From contig NZ_RWGU01000039.1 in the NCBI RefSeq assembly GCF_003944755.1, forward strand, positions 37,181-101,180: a stretch of 64,000 nt of DNA, given 5' to 3'. The stretch comes from Rhodovulum robiginosum. GTDB taxonomy: Bacteria; Pseudomonadota; Alphaproteobacteria; Rhodobacterales; Rhodobacteraceae. The notes beneath the pieces were generated by a model. That model saw only the letters and a list, made by a program, of their open reading frames with translations, did not search any database and had not been told where the DNA came from. This document shows, in pieces, positions 18,431 through 28,954 of the stretch. Both the position numbers and the translations under genes were made by a program. How positions within the stretch are numbered: position 1 is the first letter of the stretch; the number at the start of each line of letters is the position of its first letter.

Positions 18431-19765
18431 TTACCAGTTCTCTTTAAACCATTTTACCGCGCGGCGCAGCGATCGCGCGGGGTAGCGTTCGGCCGAAATA
18501 TCGAAATCCCACCACTCGTCCTGCGGGTGCGCGGCAAAAAGGCACAACCCGACCGCGCCTGAAAAGGCCGGACCAGTGGCCGATTGCGGCAGCCCCTGCA
18601 CCCTGAGCGGGCGGCCCAACCGCACCTGCTGGCCCAGGATGCGGCTGGCCAGCGAATCAAGCCCCGGAATCTGGCTGCCGCCGCCGGTCAGCACGATCTG
18701 CTGGCTGGGCAAATGCTCGAATCCGGCCGCATCCAGCCGCGCGCGCACGTCCTCGAGGATCTCCTCCACCCGCGGCCGCATGATGCCGATCACCTCGGCG
18801 CGGCTGACGGTGCGCCGGTCATGCTCGTAATCGCCGGTCTCGCCGCCGATCTCGATCATCTCGCGGTCGTCCATGCCGGTGGCCACGAGCCCGCCGTTGA
18901 AGGTCTTGATCCGCTCGGCGGTGGCCATCGGGATCTGCAGGCACTTCGAGATGTCCGAGGTGACGTGATCGCCGCCCAGCCGCACGTTGTCGGCGTAGAT
19001 CATGTGCTTCTTGATAAAGATCGAAAGGCCGGTCGCGCCGCCGCCCATGTCGATGCAGGCCGAGCCCAGCTCCTGCTCGTCTTCCACCAGGCTGGAGATG
19101 CCGGCGACATAGGCCGAGCTTGCCACGCCGGCGAGTTCCAGATCGCAGCGCTTGATGCAATAGATCAGGTTCTGGATCGCCCGGTTCTCGACGGTCAGCA
19201 GGTGCATGTCGACCGACAGGCGGTTGCCGATCTGGCCCCGCGGGTCGATCAGCCCCGAACGATGGTCGAGCGCGAAATTGACCGGCTGGGCATGCAGCAC
19301 TTCGCGCCCCTCGCCGAAATCGGGCAGGTCGCAGGCGGCGAGCGCGCGCGCCACGTCGCCCTCCGTCACCGTGCTGTCGACGAGGTCCACCGCGCCGTCC
19401 AGCCCGTAAGAGCGCGGCCCGGCCCCCGCGAAACAGGCGATGACGTGGTCGACCCGGACCTTGGCCATCTTCTGCGCCGCCTGCACGGCGGTGCGGATTG
19501 CGCGCTCGGTCTCCTGCATCGCGTCGATCTCGCCGAAGCGCACGCCGCGCGAACGCGTGGTCGCCGCGCCGATCACGCGAAAGCTGGACTGGCCCGCCAG
19601 CGCCCCGATGCCCTCGGTTTCGCGCAGCCGGTCCGGCCCGTCGAAGCGCAGCACGAGACAGGCGATCTTTGCGCTGCCCACGTCGAGAATTGCCACCACC
19701 CCGCGGTCCATCGCCTGCTTTCGCATACGCCGCATGGCCCGTTGCAACTGGTAAAGATCGGTCAT
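18431..19765 (-). CDS. ftsA: cell division protein FtsA
   Basis: The 444-aa actin-like ATPase tethers FtsZ to the membrane. Phosphate-binding blocks are seen at AILDVGSAKIACLV and ACIDMGGGATGLSIF, and the adenosine region at IVLTGGGSQIPGL. The C-terminus SLRRAVKWFKENW is the amphipathic membrane-targeting helix. The ATG overlaps the ftsQ stop by four bases. The N-terminus [16 protein letters not shown] is longer than in E. coli FtsA. Confidence 0.96.
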   Translation of the reverse strand: MTDLYQLQRAMRRMRKQAMDRGVVAILDVGSAKIACLVLRFDGPDRLRETEGIGALAGQSSFRVIGAATTRSRGVRFGEIDAMQETERAIRTAVQAAQKMAKVRVDHVIACFAGAGPRSYGLDGAVDLVDSTVTEGDVARALAACDLPDFGEGREVLHAQPVNFALDHRSGLIDPRGQIGNRLSVDMHLLTVENRAIQNLIYCIKRCDLELAGVASSAYVAGISSLVEDEQELGSACIDMGGGATGLSIFIKKHMIYADNVRLGGDHVTSDISKCLQIPMATAERIKTFNGGLVATGMDDREMIEIGGETGDYEHDRRTVSRAEVIGIMRPRVEEILEDVRARLDAAGFEHLPSQQIVLTGGGSQIPGLDSLASRILGQQVRLGRPLRVQGLPQSATGPAFSGAVGLCLFAAHPQDEWWDFDISAERYPARSLRRAVKWFKENW

Positions 19766-20664
19766 CCGTCCCCCGCTTCTGCCTCTGCCGTCGTGATCCG
19801 CCGGAATTCCTCGATCGCACCGGGCGCCAGCCGCAAGGTCGGCCGGCCCGCCTGGCGCATGTCCACCGTCACCAGATCGCGCGCCAGCATCTCCTCGGCC
19901 TGGTTCAGCGCGATCACCCGCTCCAGCGCCGCCGGCGCGCCGGTTTCGGGCAACAGGATGCGCTGCCCGCGGTCGAGCACCACGTCCCAGCGCCGTTCGC
20001 CCACCCGCACGAGCCCGCGAAACCGGTCGGCGATGGGCGCGGCCAGGTCGATCAGGTGCAGCGCCTCGGGCATCGCGCCGTCGGCCCCGGTGCCGGCGAC
20101 CAGCGGCAAATCGGGGCGCGCGCCGCGCGCGGCCAGCGGCGCCACCCGGTGGCCCTGCGCGTCGAGCAGCTCCAACCCGTTGTCGCTGCGCCAGACCACC
20201 GCCGGCACCCGCTCCTGCACGCTGACCTGAAGGATTCCGCCGGGCCGGATGCGCAGTTCGGCCCGCGCCACGGCGTCGAGCCCGGCAACGGTCTGGCGCA
20301 TCGCCTCAAGATCGAGATCGAACGACGAGACCGGGAAATCGATCGGCAAGATCTCGCGGATATCCTCGTCGACCTCGCGCGAGGCGCCGTCGATGGCCAT
20401 CAGCCCGACCATGAATTCCGGCCGCTCGGTGAAGGACTGGCGCAGGTCGTGGCCCAGCGCCGCCAGCGCCTCGCGCCGCCCGGCATCGGCAAAGAACGCG
20501 GCAACGGCCGCGGCAACCAGAACCACGGGCAGGCCGATCCGCAGGAAGCGGCGGAAAAGCGGTGTCAGCCACAGCCGCTCGGCCCGGTAGGCCAGCCGCG
20601 AAGGCGCGGGGTCGCGGAGCGGCGGCGGCTCGACCCGGCTGCGGCGGCGTATCAGCGGTCGCAT
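19762..20664 (-). CDS. ftsQ: cell division protein FtsQ
   Basis: The 300-aa bitopic protein links early and late divisome parts. A basic cytoplasmic N-terminus ([15 protein letters not shown]) is followed by one membrane segment (about 45-62) and a periplasmic POTRA plus FtsQ domain, with the typical [26 protein letters not shown] stretch shown in part as [12 protein letters not shown]. The start at 20664 overlaps the ddl stop by 13 bases. The frame is open far upstream, but that is antisense-like composition inside ddl and was ignored. FtsQ and FtsA overlap by ATGA. Confidence 0.93.
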   Translation of the reverse strand: MRPLIRRRSRVEPPPLRDPAPSRLAYRAERLWLTPLFRRFLRIGLPVVLVAAAVAAFFADAGRREALAALGHDLRQSFTERPEFMVGLMAIDGASREVDEDIREILPIDFPVSSFDLDLEAMRQTVAGLDAVARAELRIRPGGILQVSVQERVPAVVWRSDNGLELLDAQGHRVAPLAARGARPDLPLVAGTGADGAMPEALHLIDLAAPIADRFRGLVRVGERRWDVVLDRGQRILLPETGAPAALERVIALNQAEEMLARDLVTVDMRQAGRPTLRLAPGAIEEFRRITTAEAEAGDG

Positions 20665-21566
20665 GAGGCATCCTCCACGATCCAGCGGCAGAGCGCGCCA
20701 AAGGACATGCCGCACTGGGCCGCCTGTTCGGGGCTGAGCGAGGTTGGGGTCATGCCGGGCTGGGTGTTGGTCTCCAAAAGCACCAGCCCGTCGAGGCCGC
20801 GCGCCTCGTCCCAGCGGAAATCGGTGCGGCTGAGGCCCCGGCAGCCGAGCGCGACATGCGCGCGCAGCGCGTATTCCATGCAGGCATCGAACAGCGCGGC
20901 CGGCACCTCGGCGGGCACCACGTGGCGCGACCCGCCGGGCAGGTACTTGGCGTCGTAGTCGTACCAGCCCTCGGTCAGGATGTCGGTAACGGTCAGCGCC
21001 CGCGTGCCCATCACAGTTACGGTCAGCTCGCGGCCGGGGGCGAAGGCCTCGACCATCACGGTCTCGGGCATGTCGGGGTCCAGCCGCGGCGGGCTGTTGG
21101 CGGCCTCGTGCACGATGTGGATGCCGACCGAAGAGCCTTCGTTGTTGGGCTTGACCACGTAGGGCGGCGCGATCACGTGGCGCGCCTGCACCTCGTCCCT
21201 GCAGGCCAGCCGGCTTTCCACCACGGGCAGGCCGGCGGCACGGTAAGCCTCTTTGCTGCGGGTCTTGTCCATCGCCAGCGCCGAGGCCAGCACGCCCGAA
21301 TGGGTGTAGGGCAGACGCAGCCATTCCAGCAGGCCCTGGACGCAGCCATCCTCGCCCCAGCGGCCATGAAGTGCATTGAACACGACGTCGGGGGCGTGGC
21401 GGGCCAGGTGCTCGGGCAGGTCCTGCCCGGCGTCCAGCTCTACCACGTCAAATCCTTCGCCCCGCAGCGCGGCGGCGCATTCACGCCCCGAAACGAGCGA
21501 CACCTCGCGCTCGACCGAGGGTCCGCCCATCAATACCGCTACCTTGGGGGATGCCCTGCTCGACAT
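20652..21566 (-). CDS. ddl: D-alanine--D-alanine ligase
   Basis: The 304-aa ATP-grasp enzyme makes the D-Ala-D-Ala dipeptide used by MurF. Visible motifs are [14 protein letters not shown] at the N-terminus, [24 protein letters not shown], and the C-terminal [20 protein letters not shown] that supplies Mg ligands. The ATG at 21564-21566 (MSSRASPK) is used here; a TTG nine bases upstream would add three residues and has an equally plausible ribosome site. It sits 30 bp after murB. Confidence 0.96.
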   Translation of the reverse strand: MSSRASPKVAVLMGGPSVEREVSLVSGRECAAALRGEGFDVVELDAGQDLPEHLARHAPDVVFNALHGRWGEDGCVQGLLEWLRLPYTHSGVLASALAMDKTRSKEAYRAAGLPVVESRLACRDEVQARHVIAPPYVVKPNNEGSSVGIHIVHEAANSPPRLDPDMPETVMVEAFAPGRELTVTVMGTRALTVTDILTEGWYDYDAKYLPGGSRHVVPAEVPAALFDACMEYALRAHVALGCRGLSRTDFRWDEARGLDGLVLLETNTQPGMTPTSLSPEQAAQCGMSFGALCRWIVEDASCDR

Positions 21567-21596
21567 GCCCGCCAAATCCGCCTCGAAATTCGGGCC

Positions 21597-22547
21597 TTAT
21601 TGCCGGCCCTTTGTCTTTTGATTATCCGGGGCCGGTTTGCCGACCCGCATGATTTCCCACTCTAGCTGGATTCCGCTGTCTTGGAAAACCCTTTTTCGGA
21701 CCTCCTCGCCCAGCTCTTCGAGGTCGGCGGCGCTGGCGCCGCCGGCGTTGATGAGGAAGTTGGAATGCTTTTCCGACATCTGCGCGCCGCCCCGCCGGGC
21801 GCCGCGCATCCCCGCGTCGTCGATCAGTTTCCAGGCTTTCAGCTCGTGGCTGTCGTCGTCCCGGCCGGTCGAGCTGAACCCGGCAGGGTTGCGGAAGGTC
21901 GAGCCGGCGCTGCGCTCTTTCGTGGGCTGGGTCGCGTCGCGGCGGGCAAGCTGGCCGTCCATGCGCGCCGCCAGCGCGGCGGGGTCGCCTTGTGGGCCCC
22001 GCAGCGTGGCCGCGGTGACGACCCATCCCTGCGGCAGGTCGGTCTGGCGGTATCGGAACCGCAGGTCGTCGGCGCCCAGCCGCACCACCTCGCCCGTCCG
22101 CGTCACCGCCTCGGCCGAGACGAAGACATCGGCAAGGTAGCGCCCGTAACAGCCCGCGTTCATCCGCACGGCCCCGCCGATCGCGCCGGGTATCGTGCGC
22201 AGAAAGGTCAGATCGATGCCCGCCGCCGCCGCCTTGACCGCCACATGGGCATCCAGCGCCGCGGCGCCGGCGCGCAGGTTGGCGCCGTCGATCTCGATCC
22301 GGTTGAACCCGCGCCCGAGGCGGATCACCACGCCCGGCATCCCCCCGTCGCGCACGATCAGGTTAGAGCCCACGCCCATCGGAAAGACCGGCACCTCCGG
22401 GTCGAGCGCGGCGAGAAAGGCGGCAAGGTCCGCGGTATCGGCGGGCTGGAACAGCCAGTCCGCCGGTCCCCCAACCCGCAGCCAGGTCAGATCGGACAGC
22501 GCCTTGCCAGGGGTCAGCCGGCCGCGCACCTCGGGCATATCGCTCAT
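21597..22547 (-). CDS. murB: UDP-N-acetylenolpyruvoylglucosamine reductase MurB
   Basis: The 316-aa FAD enzyme reduces the enolpyruvyl group to give UDP-MurNAc. The PCMH FAD-binding domain is marked by [13 protein letters not shown] and [15 protein letters not shown]. The catalytic region [19 protein letters not shown] and the serine acid in [12 protein letters not shown] follow, and [19 protein letters not shown] closes the MurB C domain (type I/IIa arrangement). The start MSDMPEVRG overlaps the stop of the preceding 95-aa gene as ATGA; a longer frame upstream lies in that gene and is not used. Confidence 0.96.
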   Translation of the reverse strand: MSDMPEVRGRLTPGKALSDLTWLRVGGPADWLFQPADTADLAAFLAALDPEVPVFPMGVGSNLIVRDGGMPGVVIRLGRGFNRIEIDGANLRAGAAALDAHVAVKAAAAGIDLTFLRTIPGAIGGAVRMNAGCYGRYLADVFVSAEAVTRTGEVVRLGADDLRFRYRQTDLPQGWVVTAATLRGPQGDPAALAARMDGQLARRDATQPTKERSAGSTFRNPAGFSSTGRDDDSHELKAWKLIDDAGMRGARRGGAQMSEKHSNFLINAGGASAADLEELGEEVRKRVFQDSGIQLEWEIMRVGKPAPDNQKTKGRQ

Positions 22548-22831
22548 TCGCCGCCCCCGATCCGGGCGCCGAGGGCGTAAAGCAGCCCCGACAGCACCGC
22601 CGCGCCGATGAACGGCACCAGCACCGCAAGCGGGCGCACCGTGGCGTGGCCCTGTCCCGCGACCTCTGCCCGCAGCGCGGCATAGCTCAGCAGCACCGCC
22701 GTGCCGTAGGCGCCGAAAAGCGCGAGAAACCCGCGCAGCCCCCGGCGCAACCCATGCGACAGCGCCGCGTAGGCCACGACCGGGGCCAGCGCCCAGCCCG
22801 CGTAGACAAGAACGATCGTCAATCCACTCAT
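22544..22831 (-). CDS. 95-aa membrane protein between DUF2484 genes and murB
   Basis: The product has three hydrophobic segments (about 5-22, 32-50, 68-88) and no recognised family. Start and stop both overlap neighbours by four bases (ATGA with the DUF2484 gene before it and with murB after it), so it is translated as part of the cell-wall gene string. It is either an envelope protein of unknown role or a passenger. It is too short for a transporter. Confidence 0.75.
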   Translation of the reverse strand: MSGLTIVLVYAGWALAPVVAYAALSHGLRRGLRGFLALFGAYGTAVLLSYAALRAEVAGQGHATVRPLAVLVPFIGAAVLSGLLYALGARIGGGE

Positions 22832-23088
22832 CGCCGCCCACGTCTAGCGTGCCACAGCCGCGAGAGCCAGCGACCGAAATAAAGCGCGGGCCAGCGCAGC
22901 ACCGACACCCCCGCGGCCAGCGCGACGATCCCCCAAACCGGCCCGTTCTCCCACGTCACATAGCCCAGCAGCGGGATGCCGACCGCGATCAGCCCGTAGG
23001 CCGCCGGCCAGTGGATGCGGCCCGGCAGCATCCCGATGGCGCTGGCGGTCACGGCCCACAGACAGGCAAGCGTGAGGGACAGGGTCAT
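22828..23088 (-). CDS. DUF2484 family membrane protein, downstream copy
   Basis: The 86-aa product begins [13 protein letters not shown] and has three hydrophobic segments, the pattern I know as DUF2484, a small membrane family found beside murB in Rhodobacterales. Function is unknown. The ATG at 23088 overlaps the stop of the upstream paralogue by four bases, and its stop overlaps the 95-aa gene. The first twelve residues are identical to the upstream copy, the rest has diverged strongly (WHARRGRR tail against SGRKDAP). Confidence 0.8.
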   Translation of the reverse strand: MTLSLTLACLWAVTASAIGMLPGRIHWPAAYGLIAVGIPLLGYVTWENGPVWGIVALAAGVSVLRWPALYFGRWLSRLWHARRGRR

Positions 23089-23345
23089 GGCGCGTCCTTG
23101 CGGCCGGAGAGGCGCGCCAACCCACGGCGCGCGAGATAGGCAAGCGGCTTGCGAAACAGCGACAGAACGGCGGCCAGGATCAGCCCGGCCACGACCGCCC
23201 CATGCTGGTGCCCGACAAATCCGACCAGCGCCGGGGCGCAGAGCAACAGCGCCAGCCCCGGCACGATCTGCCAGCGATAGGGCAAAAAGGCCACCGCCGT
23301 GGCGGCCAGCGCCCAGAGACAGGCCAGTGTCAGCGAGAGGGTCAT
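23085..23345 (-). CDS. DUF2484 family membrane protein, upstream copy
   Basis: The 86-aa product begins [13 protein letters not shown] and, like its downstream neighbour, has three hydrophobic segments and a basic C-terminus. The equal length and shared first twelve residues show an old tandem duplication; codons differ at many third positions even within the shared block. The ATG overlaps the permease stop by four bases. The role in murein synthesis is suggested only by position. Confidence 0.8.
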   Translation of the reverse strand: MTLSLTLACLWALAATAVAFLPYRWQIVPGLALLLCAPALVGFVGHQHGAVVAGLILAAVLSLFRKPLAYLARRGLARLSGRKDAP

Positions 23346-24529
23346 GCCGCCCCCGCCAGCGACAGGCCCAGCGCCCCCAGTGCCGCGGCAAGCCCCGCGT
23401 AGGGCACCGCCCGCGGCACCCGGAAGGGCGCCGCCGGGGCGCGGCGCTTGAGCCGGATCAGCGACAGGTTGACCAGCGCGAACACCCCCAGCAACAGCAC
23501 CGATGTGGCCCCCGCAAGCGTGGCCAGGGGCAGCGCCAGTGCCGCGCCGATCACCGCCGCGCCCACCAGGAAAGTGGCCCGCACGGGTGTGCCGAGGCGC
23601 GGATTGGCCCGATAGAACCAGCCGAGCCGCGCCTCGCGCCGGCCCAGCCCGAACAGAACCCGCGACGCCATCACGATCTGCGCCAGCACCCCGTTCAGCG
23701 CCGCGGCCACCGCGATCAGCGACAGATACCGCGGGTCCCAGCCGCTCCCCCGTTCCCAGACGAGCGCGAGCGGCCGGTCGGTCGCGGCCAGTTCGGCAAC
23801 CGGCACCGCACGCACGGCCGCGATGCTGACGCCCGCGTAAGCCAGCGTGGTGATCACCAGCGCCGACAGGATCGCGATCGGCAGCGTGCGCGCGGGGCGC
23901 ACGACCTCTTCGGCCATGTTCACCATGTCCTCGAAGCCGATGAAGGCGAAAAATGCCAAAAGCGTCGCCACGCCGAGCCCGGCCAGCGGCACCGGCCCCG
24001 GCGCCGCCCACCCGGCCACCGGATCGGCCTGCGCGCCCGCCCAGATCACCAGCACCAGCCCCACCACCTCGACCAGGGTAAAGACCGCCGCCACGGCCAG
24101 GCTTTCCAGAACGCCCAGCGCCGCGATAAGCGTCAGCACCGCGCCAAGGCCCAGCACCGCGGCTGCGAAGGGCAGATCGACGAGCGCCAAAAGGTACCCC
24201 GTGCCGCCCCTCAGCACCGCCGCCGCCGACACGGTGCCGGCCAGCGCCAGGCCCAGGCCGACCGCCACCGCCAGCCAGTGCAGCCCCAGCCCCTGCTCGA
24301 CGAATGCCGCCTCGCCGGCGGCCTCTGGAATGCGGGTCGACAGCTCGGCATATGAGAGCGCCGAGGGCGCCGCGATCAGCCCCGCGCAAAGAAAGGCGAG
24401 CGGCGCCCAGCCCCCCGCCGCGCCGGCCACCGCGCCCACCATCACGTAGATACCGGCGCCGACCATGACGCCCACGCCATAGGCGGTCAGAAGCCCCGGG
24501 CCGATCCGCCGTTTCAGCGCCTCGGCCAT
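23342..24529 (-). CDS. APC superfamily amino acid permease inside the dcw cluster
   Basis: The 395-aa protein has about eleven or twelve hydrophobic segments and the APC N-terminal signature GPGLLTAYGVGVMVGAGIYV (residues 11-30). The conserved helix 6-7 block with FIGFEDMVNMAEEVVRPART is also present. It should import or exchange amino acids across the inner membrane; the substrate is not readable. It is slightly short for the family (usually over 430). The gene starts six bases after murC and overlaps the next gene by ATGA, so it is in the operon. Amino acid permeases are not standard dcw members. A link to D-Ala/D-Glu/DAP precursor supply is possible but unsupported. Confidence 0.85.
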   Translation of the reverse strand: MAEALKRRIGPGLLTAYGVGVMVGAGIYVMVGAVAGAAGGWAPLAFLCAGLIAAPSALSYAELSTRIPEAAGEAAFVEQGLGLHWLAVAVGLGLALAGTVSAAAVLRGGTGYLLALVDLPFAAAVLGLGAVLTLIAALGVLESLAVAAVFTLVEVVGLVLVIWAGAQADPVAGWAAPGPVPLAGLGVATLLAFFAFIGFEDMVNMAEEVVRPARTLPIAILSALVITTLAYAGVSIAAVRAVPVAELAATDRPLALVWERGSGWDPRYLSLIAVAAALNGVLAQIVMASRVLFGLGRREARLGWFYRANPRLGTPVRATFLVGAAVIGAALALPLATLAGATSVLLLGVFALVNLSLIRLKRRAPAAPFRVPRAVPYAGLAAALGALGLSLAGAA

Positions 24530-24535
24530 TTCCCG

Positions 24536-25933
24536 TTACCCCTCCAACCGTTTAGGCAGCCCGTTCGCCCAGGCGCTGATCGTCCCGGCGCCGAGGCAGA
24601 CCACCATGTCGCCCGGCCCCGCCTGTTCGCGCACCATCCGTTCGAGGTCGTCCTCGTTCAGCAGCGCGCGGGCGTGGCGGTGGCCGTGGCGGATGAGGCC
24701 CGCCACCAGGTCGTCGCGGCTGGCGCCCTCGATCGGGTCTTCGCCGGCGGCGAAGACCTCGGCGATGCCAACGACGTCGGCGTCGTTGAAGCAGGCGCAG
24801 AAATCGTCGAAGAGCGAATGCAGCCGCGTGTAGCGGTGCGGCTGGTGCACGGCGATCACGCGGCCCTCGGTCGCCTGCCGGGCGGCGCGCAGCACGGCTG
24901 CGATTTCCACCGGGTGGTGGCCGTAATCGTCGATGATGGTCACGCCGCCGACCTCGCCGACCTTGGTAAAGCGGCGGTTGACCCCGCCAAAGCCCGCCAG
25001 CGCGGCCCGGATCTCGTCGCGCTTCATGCCCAGGTGGCGCGCCGCGGCGACGGCGCCCAGCGCGTTCGACACGTTATGGTCGCCCGGCATCGGCAGGGTG
25101 CAATCCTCGATCAGCTTGCCCTCGGCCTGCAGGGCCACGTCGAACCGGGCAGTGCCGTTTTCGTACCGCAGGTTGACCGCGCGCACGTCGGCCTGGGCGT
25201 TGAACCCGAAGGTGACCACGCGCCGGTCGGTGATGCGCCCCACCAGCGCCTGCACCTCGGAATGGTCGGTGCAGCAGACGGCCAGCCCGTAAAACGGGAT
25301 GTTCGACACGAAATCGTCGAAACCCTGGCGCAGCGCGTCGAAGCTGCCCCAATGCTCCATATGCTCGGGGTCGATATTGGTGACGATGGCCACGGTCGCG
25401 GGGAGGCGGTTGAAGGTGCCGTCGCTTTCGTCGGCCTCGACCACCATCCATTCGCCCGCCCCCATCCGCGCGTTCGAGCCGTAGGCGTGGATGATGCCGC
25501 CGTTGATGACGGTCGCATCGAACCCGCCGGCGTCCAGCAGCGTGGCCACCATCGTTGTGGTCGTGGTCTTGCCGTGGGTGCCGGCCACCGCGATGTTCGA
25601 TTTCAGGCGCATCAGCTCTGCCAGCATCTCGGCACGGCGGACCACGGGCAAACCCTGCGCCCGCGCCGCGTCCAGCTCTGCGTTTCCGGGCTTGATCGCC
25701 GAGGAGATCACGACGACCTCGGCCTCCTCCAGGTTCTCGGCGCGCTGGCCCTCGAAGATCGTGGCGCCGAGGGTCTTCAGCCGCTCGGTGATCTTGCTGG
25801 CCTTCAGGTCGGACCCCTGCACCGTGTAGCCGAGGTTCAACAGCACCTCGGCGATGCCCGACATGCCGATACCGCCGATGCCAACGAAATGGATCGGGCC
25901 CACATCGGTGGGAAGTTTCGTCGCCGCGTTCAT
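24536..25933 (-). CDS. murC: UDP-N-acetylmuramate--L-alanine ligase MurC
   Basis: The 465-aa Mur ligase adds L-Ala to UDP-MurNAc. The N-terminal Rossmann motif is [12 protein letters not shown], the ATP-binding P-loop is GTHGKTTT (118-125), and [21 protein letters not shown] and [15 protein letters not shown] are MurC-type blocks. The ATG overlaps the murG stop by four bases and the permease follows six bases after the stop. Confidence 0.97.
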   Translation of the reverse strand: MNAATKLPTDVGPIHFVGIGGIGMSGIAEVLLNLGYTVQGSDLKASKITERLKTLGATIFEGQRAENLEEAEVVVISSAIKPGNAELDAARAQGLPVVRRAEMLAELMRLKSNIAVAGTHGKTTTTTMVATLLDAGGFDATVINGGIIHAYGSNARMGAGEWMVVEADESDGTFNRLPATVAIVTNIDPEHMEHWGSFDALRQGFDDFVSNIPFYGLAVCCTDHSEVQALVGRITDRRVVTFGFNAQADVRAVNLRYENGTARFDVALQAEGKLIEDCTLPMPGDHNVSNALGAVAAARHLGMKRDEIRAALAGFGGVNRRFTKVGEVGGVTIIDDYGHHPVEIAAVLRAARQATEGRVIAVHQPHRYTRLHSLFDDFCACFNDADVVGIAEVFAAGEDPIEGASRDDLVAGLIRHGHRHARALLNEDDLERMVREQAGPGDMVVCLGAGTISAWANGLPKRLEG

Positions 25934-27033
25934 GCCTGCCCCTTGTCTGCCAGCGCCTCCACGATCTCGGCCAGCCGCTCGGCCGCGTCGGGGCGGCTGA
26001 AGGCGAGCGCGGCATTGGCCATGCGCATCGCCGCGTCGGGCTGGGAGAGAACCGCGCCTATCTGCTCTGCCAGCGCGGCGGGATCAAGCATGGATTCGGG
26101 GATGACGATGGCCCCGCCCGCCTCGTAAAGGCCCCGCGCATTCGCGCTTTGGTGATCGCCCGCGGCGGCGGCGAAGGGGATCAGGATCGCCGGCCGCCCG
26201 ACCGTCGATATATCGGCCACCGACGACGCCCCGGCGCGGCTGATCACGAGTTGCGCCTCGGCCAGACGGGCCGGCACGTCATCGAAAAACGGCTGTACGT
26301 CGGCCTCGATGTCCGCCGCGGCGTATTCGGCGGTGACGCGGTCCACGTCTTCGGGCCGGGCCTGATGGGCGACGCGCAGATGCGCCCGCATCGGCGCGGG
26401 CAGCGCGGCCAGCGCCGAGGGCGCGGTGTCGGACAGCACCCGCGCGCCCTGGCTGCCGCCGATCACTAGGATGCCCATCGGGTAGTCGCCGGGCGGGATG
26501 TAGGGCGCGCCCTGGCGTTCCAGCACGGCAGAGCGCACCGGGTTACCGGTATAGCTGCCCTCGACCCCTTTGGGCAGGTCTGTGGGCCATGACCCGCAGG
26601 CCACCGCGTCGACCCGCGGCGCGAACAGGCGGTTGACCTGGCCCAACACGCCGTTTTGCTCGTGGATCATCCTCGGCACCTTGAGCAACACCGCCGCGGC
26701 CAGCGCGGGAACGGATGGGTAGCCGCCAAAGCCGGCGACCACGCTGGGCGGGTCGCGGCGAAAGCGGGCGACCGCCGACATCACGCCGCCGGCCAGCCGA
26801 AACGGAACGCCGGCCTTTGCCAGCGCACCGCCGCGGGCGAAGGTGGCCGCTGCGATTTCTTCGATGCGCACCGCGTGGGGGAAGCCGCCGGCGTAGCGCG
26901 CGCCGCGCGCATCGGTCGACAATGTCACCCGCCAGCCGCGCGACAGCATCGCCTCGGCCAGCGCCTGGGCGGGAAACATATGCCCGCCCGTACCGCCGGC
27001 CGCGATCACCAGAAGCGGTGCGGAATGGCTCAT
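25930..27033 (-). CDS. murG: UDP-GlcNAc--lipid I GlcNAc transferase MurG
   Basis: The 367-aa peripheral membrane glycosyltransferase converts lipid I to lipid II on the inner face of the membrane. GT-B marks are [19 protein letters not shown] at the N-terminus, [34 protein letters not shown], and the UDP-GlcNAc site [12 protein letters not shown]. The start at 27033 ([10 protein letters not shown]) overlaps the ftsW stop by four bases. Confidence 0.97.
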   Translation of the reverse strand: MSHSAPLLVIAAGGTGGHMFPAQALAEAMLSRGWRVTLSTDARGARYAGGFPHAVRIEEIAAATFARGGALAKAGVPFRLAGGVMSAVARFRRDPPSVVAGFGGYPSVPALAAAVLLKVPRMIHEQNGVLGQVNRLFAPRVDAVACGSWPTDLPKGVEGSYTGNPVRSAVLERQGAPYIPPGDYPMGILVIGGSQGARVLSDTAPSALAALPAPMRAHLRVAHQARPEDVDRVTAEYAAADIEADVQPFFDDVPARLAEAQLVISRAGASSVADISTVGRPAILIPFAAAAGDHQSANARGLYEAGGAIVIPESMLDPAALAEQIGAVLSQPDAAMRMANAALAFSRPDAAERLAEIVEALADKGQA

Positions 27034-28199
27034 CCCCGCCCCCTGCGTCTGAGGATATCGCCGATCTCGCCCTGCGGCCGGGTGCGGGTGAAGGCCAGAA
27101 GCATCCCCACCGCGATGCCGCCGGCGATCAGCGACGAGCCGCCGTAGCTGACGAATGGCAGCGTCATGCCCTTGGCCGGCAACAGCCGAACCGCCACGCC
27201 AATGTTGATCAACGCCTGCACCCCGAAGATGCAGGCCAGCCCGGTCCCCGCCAGCCGGATGAACGGGTCGCGCTCGCGCATCAGCCGAAACAGCGAACGA
27301 ACCACCACGGCGCAGTAAAGCGCGATGATCACGCCCACCAGCACCAGCCCGTATTCCTCGGCCGCAACCGCGATGATGAAATCGGTATGCGCGTCGGGCA
27401 GCGACCACTTTACCTGCCCCTCGCCCACGCCGACGCCGAAAAAGCCCCCCTCGCGGATCGCGTTGGCGGCATAGCCGAGCTGGGTGCGCGGGTCCACGTC
27501 GGGGCTGAGAAAGCCGTCGATGCGGCGCGCGAAATGTTCCGAGTTTTCATAGGCCACGGTGCCGCCGAAGACCGCGAGCGCAGCCATCCCGATCAGCAGA
27601 AGGAACGGCGCCCCGGCCACGAAATACATCACGCCCCAGGCGAAAAGGATCAGCGCGGCCTGCCCGAAATCGGGCTGCATCGCCAGAAACCCGACGATGG
27701 TCAGCGCCACGGCAAAGGACAGCACCCGCCCCGGCGGGCCGTTCACCTCTTGCGCGGCGGCCATGAACCAGGCGGCAAGCACCACGAAGGCGGGCTTGAG
27801 GAACTCCGAGGGTTGCAGGCTGGCAAAGCCCAGCGAATACCAGCGCACCGCGCCCTTGCCGAAATCGGTGCCGAAGACGGGCAGGAACATCAGCGCCACG
27901 AAGGCCGCGGCGAAGCCCAGCACGCCCAGCCGCCGCACCAGGTCCGGCGACATCATCGAGGTGACGAACATGGCGATCAGCGCGAGACCGCCGAACACCG
28001 CCTGCCGTTCGACATAGTAAAACGGTGCAAAGCCGTTCTTGGCGGCGAGCGGCGGCGAGGCGGCGAGGCCCAGCAGGATGCCGATGCCGAACAGCAGAAG
28101 TATGCAGGAGATTGTCCACTTGTCGACCGTGCGCCACCACCGGGGGAGCACGGGTTCGCCCGCCCGCATGGGCGCAGCGCCATAGACCATTTCCGTCAT
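27030..28199 (-). CDS. ftsW: septal peptidoglycan polymerase FtsW
   Basis: The 389-aa SEDS-family protein is the lipid II polymerase of the divisome, paired with FtsI. Around ten hydrophobic helices are seen. Family blocks include [30 protein letters not shown], the [15 protein letters not shown] segment, and [14 protein letters not shown] near the C-terminus. The start [12 protein letters not shown] at 28199 was chosen; the frame runs further upstream but with non-coding composition. It is 55 bp after the methyltransferase gene on the same strand. Confidence 0.95.
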   Translation of the reverse strand: MTEMVYGAAPMRAGEPVLPRWWRTVDKWTISCILLLFGIGILLGLAASPPLAAKNGFAPFYYVERQAVFGGLALIAMFVTSMMSPDLVRRLGVLGFAAAFVALMFLPVFGTDFGKGAVRWYSLGFASLQPSEFLKPAFVVLAAWFMAAAQEVNGPPGRVLSFAVALTIVGFLAMQPDFGQAALILFAWGVMYFVAGAPFLLLIGMAALAVFGGTVAYENSEHFARRIDGFLSPDVDPRTQLGYAANAIREGGFFGVGVGEGQVKWSLPDAHTDFIIAVAAEEYGLVLVGVIIALYCAVVVRSLFRLMRERDPFIRLAGTGLACIFGVQALINIGVAVRLLPAKGMTLPFVSYGGSSLIAGGIAVGMLLAFTRTRPQGEIGDILRRRGRG

Positions 28200-28254
28200 G
28201 GGGTACCGCCTTGCACTGCCTCGTTCCGCCCGTTTGCCGGGTCTGGCCGGCATT

Positions 28255-28920
28255 CTAGCGCGGATCGGAGCCCGAAACCAGAGCGGAGAGCGGCGTTCGG
28301 CCCGTTCGGCGGAAGACCGAGACCTGAAACGCCTGCACCTGCCCCGCCGGCGTTTCGTGGAGCAGCGCGCAGGCCTCGACCAGCGCCAGTTGTCCGGGCA
28401 ACAGCCGGTCAAGCTCCGCCGACAAGGCCTCGGGCGTATAGCGGCAGACCGGCAGCCCCGAGCATGTCTCGGGCCCCTCGGGGGCGAATGTGGCGATGAC
28501 CGCCACGCCCCCCATGGCAAGCGCGGCGTCGAGCGCGGCGGTATAGCCGGCCCGCCGCGCCGGTTCGGTCAGGAAATGAAACACCGCCCGGTCGTGCCAG
28601 ACCGCCCAGCGCCGCGGCGGCTGCCAGCGGGTGACATCGGCGGTGATGAACGTGGCGTTCCCGGCCAGCGCACCCAGCCGCGCCCGCGTCGCGGCGAGCG
28701 CCACGGCCGAGAGGTCCAATAGCGCGACCGTCCGGCCACGGGCCAGCAGCGCATCGGCCAGCCGCGCCGCCCCTGCCCCGACGTCCAGCACGTCGCCCGC
28801 GGGCGCGTGGCGTTCGATCAGCGAAAGCGAGGGTTCGGGCCTATCCTGGAACCAGCTCAGCGCGCGCTCTTCGCGCGCGCCGTACACCCGATCCCAGTGG
28901 GCTGGGTCGTTCTGCGGCAT
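28255..28920 (-). CDS. class I SAM-dependent methyltransferase, substrate unknown
   Basis: The 221-aa protein has motif I VLDVGAGAARLADALL (about 44-59), motif II acidic LLDLS, and FITADVT before motif IV. HWDRVYG at the N-terminus is common in small cytoplasmic methyltransferases that act on metabolites or thiols. The target cannot be named. It lies 34 bp after the decarboxylase gene and 55 bp before ftsW, all on the minus strand, so the three may be co-transcribed. It is not a known member of the dcw cluster. Confidence 0.85.
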   Translation of the reverse strand: MPQNDPAHWDRVYGAREERALSWFQDRPEPSLSLIERHAPAGDVLDVGAGAARLADALLARGRTVALLDLSAVALAATRARLGALAGNATFITADVTRWQPPRRWAVWHDRAVFHFLTEPARRAGYTAALDAALAMGGVAVIATFAPEGPETCSGLPVCRYTPEALSAELDRLLPGQLALVEACALLHETPAGQVQAFQVSVFRRTGRTPLSALVSGSDPR

Positions 28921-28954
28921 CGGCGTCTCCCGTGCCGCGAGTCTAGGACGGGCC

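Noticed and set aside
26715..28499. Plus-strand frame of 594 codons
   Set aside because: Antisense to murG and ftsW, both with clear motifs; GC-rich DNA gives long spurious frames.
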